The notes beneath the pieces are model-generated. The model did not search any database and was not told the origin of the DNA. It was given only the letters and a program-made list of their open reading frames with translations. Source: M55B112 sp040880545 (GTDB lineage Bacteria; Bacteroidota; Bacteroidia; Bacteroidales; GCA-2748055). Taken from it: a stretch of DNA of 21,175 nucleotides. The DNA is taken from positions 1-21,175 of the forward strand of contig JBBDIE010000122.1 of assembly GCA_040880545.1 (NCBI GenBank), in the 5' to 3' direction. Below are positions 1-7,616 of this stretch, in pieces; the stretch's first letter is position 1; the number at the start of each line of letters is the position of its first letter. The translations under genes and the position numbers were made by a program.

Positions 1-57
1 AAAATGGAGTTTTCTTGCAGCCACTAATTAATTAAATTTTAAATAAGATATATACTA

Positions 58-2811
58 ATGAACAGGTGGATAACTATATTTTTAACGCTATTACTCTTTC
101 AATTAACGAATGCACAGATCGTCACAACCGACCCGGTCATCTCGGCTGCATCGGACATGGTCACGGTATATTTCGATGCTACTCTGGGAACTGCCGGACT
201 TATGGATTATGAAGGTGAAGTGTACGCGCACACCGGAGTTCTGACGGAAAGCAGCAGCGGAGGATCCGACTGGAAATATGTAAAAACAGAATGGGGAACC
301 AATACGGATGAAACGAAAATGACCCGGGTGTCCTCAAATTTGTACTCAATAGAGATCACTCCGTCGGTCCGGGAATATTACGGGGTACCGCCGGAAGAAA
401 AAATTACACATCTTGCTTTCGTGTTCCGTAGCAGCGATAACTCGCGTGAGGGAAAAGACGATGGAGGAAAAGATATCTTTGTTCCACTATTTGAGGAGGG
501 CCTGACTATTTCAATTGTTGAGCCGGGTAAAAACACTATCATTGATCCGGTGACGGACCTCACTTTTGAGGCGGTGTCATCCGATATGGTCGATATTGAT
601 CTGTATATCAATGGATTCCTGGTTAAGACCGCAACTACAACAACCATCACCCACAACTTTAATATCGAAACTCCGGGCGATTATTGGCTGATGGTTATTG
701 CCTCATCAACCGAAGGATCGGTCGCCGATTCAGTATTTGTACATGTCCTGGACGCACAGAAACTACTAACCTTACCAGGTGGATTAAACAATGGCGTTAA
801 CTACATAAGCAACCAAGCCGTACAACTCGTACTCCATGCTCCCGGCAAGGAACATGTTTTTGTTGTTGGCGATTTTAACAACTGGACCCCCAGTACTGAT
901 GCACGAATGAACCTGGATGATGAAAGATGGTGGATCACCGTCTCCGGACTGGAACCGGGCGTGGAATATGCCTACCAGTACCTGGTGGACGGAGAACTTA
1001 AAATAGCCGACCCCTATACCGAAAAGGTGCTCGACCCCCACAACGACCAATGGATCAGCGATGAAACCTATCCTGGTCTGAAACCCTACCCCGCCGCATT
1101 CACCTCTGGCAATACTGCTGTGCTGCAAACCGCCCAACAACCCTACCCATGGAAAAACAGCGACTTCATTCCTCCCGCGAAAGAAAAACTGGTCATATAC
1201 GAATTGCTGGTCAGGGATTTCATTGCGAAACACAATTGGAAAACATTAACAGATACCCTCAACTATTTTACGGAACTCGGAATCAATGCCATTGAGTTGA
1301 TGCCGTTTAACGAATTTGAAGGAAATGAAAGCTGGGGCTACAACCCTTCCTTCTATTTTGCGCCCGATAAATATTACGGACCCAAAGATGACCTCCAGGC
1401 ATTTATCGACTCCTGCCATGGCAGGGGAATAGCCGTGATCATGGACATGACCCTCAACCATTCCTTCAGCCAGTCGCCCCTGGTGCAGCTCTATTTCGAT
1501 GGATCCACATTCAAAGTTACCGCCGATAATCCCTGGTACAACGTAAATTCTCCTAACCAGGTCTTTTCCTGGGGATACGACTTCAACCACGAAAGCCCGG
1601 CCACCCAGGATTTCGTCGATCGCGTAAACAGCCACTGGCTCACCGAATATGACCTGGACGGTTTCCGTTTTGACTTCACCAAGGGGTTTACCAATACCCC
1701 CGGTGACGGAGGGGCATACGACGCATCGAGAATCACTATCCTGAAACGAATGACCGATGAACTCCGAACCGTTAACCCCGATGCGTACGTCATTTTCGAA
1801 CACCTGGCCGATAATGCAGAGGAGAAGGCCCTTTCAGATTATGGAATTATGCTCTGGGGAAATATAAACTATAACTACAACGAGGCCACCATGGGCTGGC
1901 ACGACAGCGGTAAATCGGACTTCAGCTGGATCTCATACAAAAAAAGAGGATGGAACGACCCCCACTTGGTTGGATACATGGAGAGCCACGACGAGGAGCG
2001 GTTGATGTTTAAAAATCTTGCTTATGGAAACTCCGCGGGAAACTACAATATCCAAAGCCTCAGTACGGCGCTGGCAAGGCTGGAACTGGCCGGGGTATTC
2101 TTCTTTACCATTCCAGGCCCCAAAATGATCTGGCAGTTCGGTGAACTGGGCTATGATTTCAGTATTGATTATAATGGCCGCGTGGGCAATAAACCCATCA
2201 GGTGGGACTATTTCGATGTGGGTAAAAGACAAAAGGTTTACCAGGTGTGGTCCGCTCTCATCAACCTCAAAAAGTCAGAACCGGCTTTCTCCACCACCGA
2301 TTTCACCCTCTTCGTGGCCGGCGCCACTAAACGAATAGAACTGAACCACCCCGACATGGATGTCCGGATCATCGGTAATTTCGATGTCACGGAAAAACAG
2401 GTCGATCCCGCCTTCAGTTTTACCGGTATATGGTACGACTACTTCGCGGGCGACAGTCTGGATGTGGAAGATACCCACGGACTGATCACCCTCGCTCCCG
2501 GTGAATACAGGATCTATACCACCAAAAGACTCTCAACACCCGAAATAACGGTTGAAATAGCACAAAAGCATACCATTGCCGGGGAATTGAAAATCTATCC
2601 GGTACCGGCCGACAACCGGCTATTTGTTCATGCGGAACAGAATATTGGGCAGATCACCCTGTTCGATCTCAATGGAAGGCTCATAAGCGATTTCCGGGGA
2701 GGGACCGGGAAAATTACCCTGGATGTTTCAGGTTTAACCCCTGGCCTCTATATACTGAGGGCCACCCATGACAATGGAGATATTTCACGTGCCAGGTTTA
2801 TAAAGAGGTAA
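58..2811 (+). CDS. Secreted GH13 alpha-amylase with CBM48 and T9SS sorting domain
   Basis: This 917-residue enzyme should cleave alpha-1,4-glucans outside the cell or at its surface. A signal peptide covers residues 1 to about 20. A beta-rich accessory domain (about 21-145) and an Ig-like domain (about 150-232) follow; the first resembles starch-binding modules of secreted Bacteroidota amylases, but that identity is not certain. A CBM48-type domain with VGDFNNW lies at about 255-340, then a GH13 barrel at about 385-760. All four GH13 regions are visible: DMTLNHS (D463, N467, H468), GFRFDFTK with nucleophile D539, VIFEHL with acid/base E581, and ESHDEE with H644-D645. The last 73 residues, starting near IYPVPADN and ending SRARFIKR, match type A Por/T9SS sorting domains, so export through the Sec and type IX systems is expected. 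The ATG at 58 directly precedes the signal peptide. No neighbouring sus genes are in view, and exact substrate specificity cannot be read. Confidence 0.93.
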   Translation: MNRWITIFLTLLLFQLTNAQIVTTDPVISAASDMVTVYFDATLGTAGLMDYEGEVYAHTGVLTESSSGGSDWKYVKTEWGTNTDETKMTRVSSNLYSIEITPSVREYYGVPPEEKITHLAFVFRSSDNSREGKDDGGKDIFVPLFEEGLTISIVEPGKNTIIDPVTDLTFEAVSSDMVDIDLYINGFLVKTATTTTITHNFNIETPGDYWLMVIASSTEGSVADSVFVHVLDAQKLLTLPGGLNNGVNYISNQAVQLVLHAPGKEHVFVVGDFNNWTPSTDARMNLDDERWWITVSGLEPGVEYAYQYLVDGELKIADPYTEKVLDPHNDQWISDETYPGLKPYPAAFTSGNTAVLQTAQQPYPWKNSDFIPPAKEKLVIYELLVRDFIAKHNWKTLTDTLNYFTELGINAIELMPFNEFEGNESWGYNPSFYFAPDKYYGPKDDLQAFIDSCHGRGIAVIMDMTLNHSFSQSPLVQLYFDGSTFKVTADNPWYNVNSPNQVFSWGYDFNHESPATQDFVDRVNSHWLTEYDLDGFRFDFTKGFTNTPGDGGAYDASRITILKRMTDELRTVNPDAYVIFEHLADNAEEKALSDYGIMLWGNINYNYNEATMGWHDSGKSDFSWISYKKRGWNDPHLVGYMESHDEERLMFKNLAYGNSAGNYNIQSLSTALARLELAGVFFFTIPGPKMIWQFGELGYDFSIDYNGRVGNKPIRWDYFDVGKRQKVYQVWSALINLKKSEPAFSTTDFTLFVAGATKRIELNHPDMDVRIIGNFDVTEKQVDPAFSFTGIWYDYFAGDSLDVEDTHGLITLAPGEYRIYTTKRLSTPEITVEIAQKHTIAGELKIYPVPADNRLFVHAEQNIGQITLFDLNGRLISDFRGGTGKITLDVSGLTPGLYILRATHDNGDISRARFIKR

Positions 2812-2930
2812 CCGGATTTGCGAATACGGGTATAGTCGCGTCAGACGAGCCTCACTGTAAGCAATTCAATTGGATTTTTAACGCTGCACTTGAAAAAGTT
2901 GCGTGCAATCACTAAATCTTTCCGGAAAAA

Positions 2931-2990
2931 ATATAGTTATTTAAATACTGCTTTATATAGTTCTATATAACATGATTTAAATAACTATAT
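2931..2990. repeat. Perfect nested inverted repeat, AT-rich (cruciform-type)
   Basis: A 16-base arm at 2931-2946 (ATATAGTTATTTAAAT) is perfectly complementary to 2975-2990. Inside it a second perfect palindrome has 8-base arms at 2953-2960 (TTATATAG) and 2963-2970 (CTATATAA), separated by two bases. Only the short spacers 2947-2952 and 2971-2974 are unpaired, so the 60 bases could fold into one long two-stem hairpin or a DNA cruciform. It starts 120 bases after the amylase stop codon and has no following T run, so a simple intrinsic terminator is a weak explanation. A small palindromic mobile element, a recombination or replication remnant, or a regulator site are all possible. Confidence 0.85.
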
Positions 2991-3048
2991 AGTGGCTGTC
3001 CATAATGTCCGGTATACTCATGTATAGTTTATTTTCAGCGGTATTCGT

Positions 3049-3126
3049 GAGCCCGTCACCTCTTGCCCTCGATCCATAGAGAATTACCTCCGCGGATGGT
3101 TCAACTTCCAACACGTACTTCCTTGG
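3049..3126 (-). pseudogene. Remnant resembling an MNT-type nucleotidyltransferase
   Basis: Read on the reverse strand, this stretch gives VLEVEPSAEVILYGSRARGD, which closely resembles the first strand, helix and GS motif of minimal nucleotidyltransferase (MNT) proteins. In that family the GSRARGD is normally followed within about ten residues by a D-x-D metal-binding pair (SDxDLLI). Here that part is absent: the frame continues as GLTNTAENKLYMS and stops soon after. An in-frame stop also lies just upstream, so no complete gene exists. MNT proteins are commonly antitoxin partners of HEPN toxins or stand-alone transferases; which one this derives from cannot be told. The identification rests on about 20 residues, so it is plausible but not secure. 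Confidence 0.5.
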
Positions 3127-3162
3127 TTAAGCTACTGATATGTAACGATTTATATTCACATA

Positions 3163-3387
3163 TTGTTTTACTCTAAAGTAGCTTACGGACAACGTGAGAT
3201 CTCGTCCGCCGCCGTATATAAAATCGCAGACTACTTTAATATCTCTTTCGTTGAACTGATTCATATGGGCGAGGATATTCCCAAAGAGATCAGCCTGGAG
3301 AATAAAACTAATGTTGAACAGGTTAAACTCATCCAAGAGCTCGACCCGGAAGAGAAACTTTATAATACTCCCCATTTCCTGTACTAA
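3163..3387 (+). pseudogene. Truncated XRE-family (Cro/CI-type) regulator remnant
   Basis: The 74-residue frame contains YSKVAYGQREIS, then VYKIADYFNISFVELIHMG and NVEQVKLIQELDPEEK. This is the recognition-helix end of an XRE helix-turn-helix followed by the linker and start of the C-terminal segment typical of small Bacteroidota XRE regulators. The first two helices (roughly 30 residues) are missing and no credible ATG precedes the frame; the only possible start is a TTG inside the domain. After DPEEK the sequence diverges into LYNTPHFLY and stops, where relatives continue for some 30 residues. It is therefore truncated at both ends, most likely a nonfunctional relic. It sits divergently from the MNT-like remnant, which suggests both came from one lost accessory locus. 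Confidence 0.65.
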
Positions 3388-3570
3388 AGGAGTAGCTTGT
3401 TAAGTTAAACATTTATCTTTTTAATGTTGCCTTTTGGCAGATAGATTCATGGTACGCATCATTTGGCATCGTAAGTGTAATCGCTCCCGCTGGTATCTCC
3501 CGCTATGAAGCCAATCTTAGCAAAATCCCAAAGAATAATGACCTCCCCCCTCTTTTTCATTCTTCCTTTC

Positions 3571-3599
3571 TGATTTTTTCCCTCTATTTCCTATCTTTG
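3571..3599 (+). promoter_or_regulatory. Probable Bacteroidota-type promoter for ileS
   Basis: TATCTTTG at 3592-3599 is an exact match to the TAnnTTTG -7 element used by the Bacteroidota primary sigma factor. A T-rich tract (TGATTTTTTC) at 3571-3580 lies at about the right distance for the poorly conserved -33 element. Transcription would start near 3606 and give a leader of about 46 bases. This promoter probably serves ileS and perhaps the two genes after it. Confidence 0.6.
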
Positions 3600-3651
3600 T
3601 GCGTTTCAATAAAATAGTAGTTGTAATTACGGTAAATGGAGTTTAAATTCA

Positions 3652-6600
3652 ATGAATAAGAAATTTCCGGAATATAAGGATTTAGATCTCTCCGCCATAA
3701 ACAAGGAGATCAGCTCGCTGTGGGAAGAGGAAAACACGTTTGAACGAAGTATGACTTCACGCGAAGGGAGTCCCTCCTTTGTATTTTATGAAGGACCACC
3801 CTCTGCCAATGGCGTACCGGGAATCCACCATGTGATGGCCCGTGCCATTAAAGACATTATCTGCCGTTTCAAAACCCAGTCGGGTTTTCATGTGAAGAGA
3901 AAAGCAGGGTGGGACACACATGGACTGCCGGTGGAACTCGCCCTTGAAAAGGCCATGAACATTACCAAGGAAGACATCGGGAAAAAAATCTCCATTGAAG
4001 AGTTTAACCAGGCATGTCGCGATGATGTAATGAAGTACACCGACAAATGGGAGAAGCTGACCGATATGATGGGCTACTGGATCGATATGTCGGACCCATA
4101 TGTTACCTACGACAACAAATATATTGAAACTGTGTGGTATCTGCTCAGTGAGTTCATGAAAAAGGACCTGCTCTATAAGGGATATACCATTCAGCCATAC
4201 TCCCCTGCTGCAGGGACCGGACTCAGTACCCACGAGCTAAACCAACCCGGCTGCTACAGGGATGTGAAAGATACCACCGTGGTGGCACAATTCAGGGTAA
4301 CCAGGGATAAACATTCTGATTTTCTGTTCGAGCAGACCGATGCCGAACTCTTTATCCTTGCATGGACCACCACACCGTGGACACTCCCTTCAAATACAGC
4401 GTTAACCGTAGGGAAAAAATTAGAGTATGCACTCATCGAGACTTTCAACCAGTATACCGGTAAAAAAATTGCCGTTGTGCTGGCCAGCGAGCTGACTGGT
4501 TCATATTTTAAGAAGGAAAATGAGGACCGTCCCTTTGAAGAATATGAGACCGGTGACAAACAGATCCCTTTCAGGGTAATCAGTAAATTCAAAGGTAAAG
4601 ATCTGCTTGATATCTCCTATGAACAATTATTGAATTGGATAAAACCCGATGGCAAAGCTTTTAAGGTCATTGCCGGCGATTTTGTCACAACCGATGAGGG
4701 TACCGGGGTGGTCCACACGGCCCCTACTTTTGGTGCGGACGACCTTCGTGTTGCCATAGCCAATGGTATCGCAGCGCTTACCGTTATCGACAATGCAGGG
4801 ATTGTCTCCCCCCTTGTAGATAAAAAGGGTCGGTTCTTCCCCCTGGAAAACCTGGATGCAGACTTTGTCAGCAAAAATGTTTATGTGGAAAAGTATGCGG
4901 AGTTTGCCGGGAAATATGTTAAAAATGAATACGACGACTCCAAAAATGACGACGATCCCTCAACGGATGTGGATATTGCCGTTTTCCTAAAACAGAATAA
5001 CCAGGCATTCAGGATAGAGAAGTACATACATAACTATCCCCATTGCTGGAGAACCGATAAACCGGTACTCTATTATCCCCTGGACTCGTGGATGATCCGC
5101 ACCACGGCCATGAAGGAGCGGATGATCGAACTGAATAATACCATCAACTGGAAGCCTGCTACCACCGGGAGCGGCCGTTTTGGAAAATGGCTGGAAAACC
5201 TCGTGGACTGGAACCTCTCCAGGTCCAGGTTCTGGGGCACTCCACTTCCTGTATGGATCTCAGAAGACGGTAAGGAGACGTTGTGTATCGGATCCGTGGC
5301 AGAACTGAAGACTGAAATTGAAAAATCAGTAGCAGCCGGACTGATGAAGGATAATCCGCTTAAAAACTTTGTGAAAGGTGATTTCTCTGCTGAAAATTAC
5401 AGAAGGTTCGACCTTCACCGGCCATTCGTGGATGATATTGTACTGGTAAGTGATTCCGGCAAAAAAATGTTCCGTGAACCCGACCTGATCGATGTATGGT
5501 TCGATTCGGGTGCCATGCCATATGCACAGATGCATTACCCGTTTGAACACAAAGACGATTTTGACCAGTACTATCCGGCCGATTTCATTGCCGAGGGGGT
5601 CGATCAGACCAGGGGCTGGTTCTTTACACTGCACGCGATCGCCACCATGTTGTTCGATTCGGTATCCTTCAAAAATATTATTTCCAATGGGTTGGTTCTT
5701 GACAAAAACGGGAACAAAATGTCCAAGCGGCTTGGGAATGCCGTTGATCCGTTCATAACCATTGAAAAATACGGTTCGGATCCGCTCCGGTGGTACATGA
5801 TCACGAATGCACAGCCCTGGGACAACATCAAATTCGATATCGCTGGAGTTGAGGAAGTGCGAAGAAAATTTTTCGGGACTTTATATAATACCTACTCCTT
5901 CTTTGCCCTGTATGCAAACGTGGACGGGTTCAATTATACCAAACCTGAAATTCCGGTAAACGAAAGGCCGGAAATCGACCGGTGGATCATCTCCCTGCTC
6001 AATTCACTGGTGAAGGAGGTGCAGGAACAGTACGAAAATTACGAACCGACCCGCGCCGCCAGGCTGATCCAGGAATTTGTGCTGGAAAATCTCAGCAACT
6101 GGTACGTCAGGCTCAATAGAAAACGATTCTGGGGTGGTGAATTTGATGCCGATAAACTCGCTGCATACCAGACGCTTTATACCTGCCTTGAAACGGTTGC
6201 CAGGCTCGCTGCACCAGTGGCTCCATTCTACATGGAAAAACTTTTCCGCGACCTCAACGGGGCCACAAACAGGCACGAAGAACCGTCTGTACACATCGCT
6301 GCCTTTCCATCGTTTAATGAAAAATTGATCGATCGTGCACTTGAAGAGCGGATGATCATTGCCCAGACTGTTACCTCCATGGTACTCGGACTGAGGCGCA
6401 AGGTCAACATCAAGGTCCGCCAGCCCCTGAATAAGATCATGATCCCGGTACTCAATAAACAGTTCCGTAAAAAACTCGAGGGGGTAAAAGAGCTGATCCT
6501 GAACGAGGTAAATGTGAAAAACATCGAATATCTCCACGAAACCGAAGGGGTACTCGTGAAAAAGATCAAACCCGATTTTAAAACCCTGGGGCCGAAATAT

Positions 6601-7092
6601 GGCAAAATGATGAAACAGATTGCTGCCGCTGTGGGAAGCATGAGTCAGGAAGATATTGCTACCATAGAAAAAGAGGGCGCTATTGAATTATCTGTTGAAA
6701 ATCAGAAATTTTCTATTGCACTGGAAGATGTTGAAATAACATCGGAAGATATCCCCGGATGGCTCGTGACCACTGAAGGTGCAATTACAGTTGCTCTGGA
6801 TATAACAATTACCCCGGAATTGCGTTTTGAAGGTATCGCCAGGGAATTGGTTAACAGGATCCAGAACATCAGGAAAGATAGTAATTTTAACGTTACCGAT
6901 AAGATCCGGATCGTGATGGAACAAGACGAAACTTTATCCGGTACCATAGAAAAATTCGGACATTATATAAGTGCCCAGACGCTTGCTGAAAGTATTGATT
7001 TTACTGATAAGCCCATGGGTAATGATGGCAGGGAGATTGAGATCAGTGAAGCGTTAAATGTGAAAATAAAAATAACAAAAACAGCTATTTGA
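3652..7092 (+). CDS. ileS: Isoleucyl-tRNA synthetase, type 2, with GIHH signature
   Basis: This cytoplasmic class I synthetase charges tRNA-Ile with isoleucine. At 1146 residues it has the length and C-terminal form of type 2 (eukaryote-like) IleRS rather than the shorter type 1. The nucleotide-binding signature reads PGIHH at residues 56-60, where the usual form is P-H-x-G-H, so the first and third residues of HIGH are exchanged. KMSKR is intact at 689-693. The editing domain is present, with WTTTPWTLPSNTAL from about residue 239 and GTGVVHTAP at 350-358. The anticodon-binding domain starts near PEIDRWI (about 773). The next ATG upstream (3636) opens a 7-codon frame that ends in TAA overlapping this start, so 3652 is the best start. 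The following genes run in the same direction. Confidence 0.97.
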   Translation: MNKKFPEYKDLDLSAINKEISSLWEEENTFERSMTSREGSPSFVFYEGPPSANGVPGIHHVMARAIKDIICRFKTQSGFHVKRKAGWDTHGLPVELALEKAMNITKEDIGKKISIEEFNQACRDDVMKYTDKWEKLTDMMGYWIDMSDPYVTYDNKYIETVWYLLSEFMKKDLLYKGYTIQPYSPAAGTGLSTHELNQPGCYRDVKDTTVVAQFRVTRDKHSDFLFEQTDAELFILAWTTTPWTLPSNTALTVGKKLEYALIETFNQYTGKKIAVVLASELTGSYFKKENEDRPFEEYETGDKQIPFRVISKFKGKDLLDISYEQLLNWIKPDGKAFKVIAGDFVTTDEGTGVVHTAPTFGADDLRVAIANGIAALTVIDNAGIVSPLVDKKGRFFPLENLDADFVSKNVYVEKYAEFAGKYVKNEYDDSKNDDDPSTDVDIAVFLKQNNQAFRIEKYIHNYPHCWRTDKPVLYYPLDSWMIRTTAMKERMIELNNTINWKPATTGSGRFGKWLENLVDWNLSRSRFWGTPLPVWISEDGKETLCIGSVAELKTEIEKSVAAGLMKDNPLKNFVKGDFSAENYRRFDLHRPFVDDIVLVSDSGKKMFREPDLIDVWFDSGAMPYAQMHYPFEHKDDFDQYYPADFIAEGVDQTRGWFFTLHAIATMLFDSVSFKNIISNGLVLDKNGNKMSKRLGNAVDPFITIEKYGSDPLRWYMITNAQPWDNIKFDIAGVEEVRRKFFGTLYNTYSFFALYANVDGFNYTKPEIPVNERPEIDRWIISLLNSLVKEVQEQYENYEPTRAARLIQEFVLENLSNWYVRLNRKRFWGGEFDADKLAAYQTLYTCLETVARLAAPVAPFYMEKLFRDLNGATNRHEEPSVHIAAFPSFNEKLIDRALEERMIIAQTVTSMVLGLRRKVNIKVRQPLNKIMIPVLNKQFRKKLEGVKELILNEVNVKNIEYLHETEGVLVKKIKPDFKTLGPKYGKMMKQIAAAVGSMSQEDIATIEKEGAIELSVENQKFSIALEDVEITSEDIPGWLVTTEGAITVALDITITPELRFEGIARELVNRIQNIRKDSNFNVTDKIRIVMEQDETLSGTIEKFGHYISAQTLAESIDFTDKPMGNDGREIEISEALNVKIKITKTAI

Positions 7093-7105
7093 ATATTATC
7101 ATTCA

Positions 7106-7123
7106 GTGCTTCTGAAAAAGCAC
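7106..7123 (+). other. Small hairpin between ileS and the DksA-like gene
   Basis: GTGCTT at 7106-7111 pairs perfectly with AAGCAC at 7118-7123 around a six-base loop, 13 bases after the ileS stop codon. No T run follows, so it is not a standard intrinsic terminator. It could protect or process the polycistronic transcript, or be chance. Confidence 0.3.
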
Positions 7124-7172
7124 CATAACATGAAATTATTTAGTATATTTAAACAAATAAAAAAACTGAACC

Positions 7173-7547
7173 ATGGCTGAGAAAACAAGATATTCAGATG
7201 AGGAGCTGATGGAGTTCAAGGAACTTATCAATATGAAGCTCGCAAAAGCCAGGGAAGATTATGAATTATTAAAATCGGCCATTACCCAAAGCGAAAGTAA
7301 TGATACCCAGGATACTTCTCCCACCTTCAAAGTACTTGAAGAAGGCGCTGCAACATTGTCCAAGGAAGAGGCCGGAAGGCTGGCCCAGCGACAACAGAAA
7401 TTTATTCAGCACCTGCAGGCCGCACTGGTCAGAATTGAAAACAAAACCTATGGTATCTGCCGGGAAACCGGGAAACTTATCGCTAAGGAAAGGCTACGGA
7501 TTGTACCCCATGCCACACTGAGTATGGAAGCAAAATCCAAACAGTAA
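7173..7547 (+). CDS. DksA/TraR-family protein with degenerate zinc finger
   Basis: This 124-residue protein belongs to the DksA/TraR family, whose members bind the RNA polymerase secondary channel and alter promoter response, often with ppGpp. An N-terminal helical, coiled-coil-like region covers about 8-90. The C-terminal globular part reads YGICRETGKLIAKERLR then VPHATLSMEAK. In the family four cysteines spaced C-x2-C-x17-C-x2-C bind zinc; here the four positions are C96, T99, S117 and A120, so only one cysteine remains and zinc binding is unlikely. This loss is, to my knowledge, common in Bacteroidota members of the family. It lies 80 bases after ileS and 69 bases before lspA, a cluster familiar from this phylum. 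The family is clear; actual regulatory activity is inferred. Confidence 0.9.
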   Translation: MAEKTRYSDEELMEFKELINMKLAKAREDYELLKSAITQSESNDTQDTSPTFKVLEEGAATLSKEEAGRLAQRQQKFIQHLQAALVRIENKTYGICRETGKLIAKERLRIVPHATLSMEAKSKQ

Positions 7548-7616
7548 ATATTCCGGTAATGGTTCTGCAACTCCGGTAATACTTGACTGAATGTTAGACT
7601 TTTTACTGAATTCCCT

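Larger units (their letters stand above)
2812..3651. other. 840-bp gap with decayed accessory sequence
   Basis: This is the only gene-free stretch longer than 300 bases. From left to right it contains about 120 bases with nothing recognisable, a nested AT-rich inverted repeat (2931-2990), a reverse-strand nucleotidyltransferase-like fragment (3049-3126), a forward-strand XRE regulator fragment (3163-3387), about 180 bases with nothing I recognise (3388-3570), and the ileS promoter and leader (3571-3651). The two protein-like fragments lie back to back and point away from each other. This pattern fits an old insertion or gene loss between the amylase gene and ileS. No intact transposase, integrase or target-site duplication was found. 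Confidence 0.6.

Noticed and set aside
1..27. Possible C-terminal tail of an upstream gene (open frame ending in TAA at 25-27)
   Set aside because: Only eight codons are available, with no recognisable residues; any open frame would look like this by chance.
1246..1803. Long antisense open frame inside the amylase gene
   Set aside because: It lies wholly within a well-supported GH13 gene, shows no domain pattern, and is explained by codon bias of the sense strand.
3400..3620. Open frame on the forward strand between the XRE remnant and ileS
   Set aside because: It has no start codon, overlaps the ileS promoter, and its translation resembles nothing I know.
3634..3644. The 11-base string AAATGGAGTTT shared by the window start (2-12) and the ileS leader
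   Set aside because: It is too short and occurs only twice; chance is the simplest explanation.
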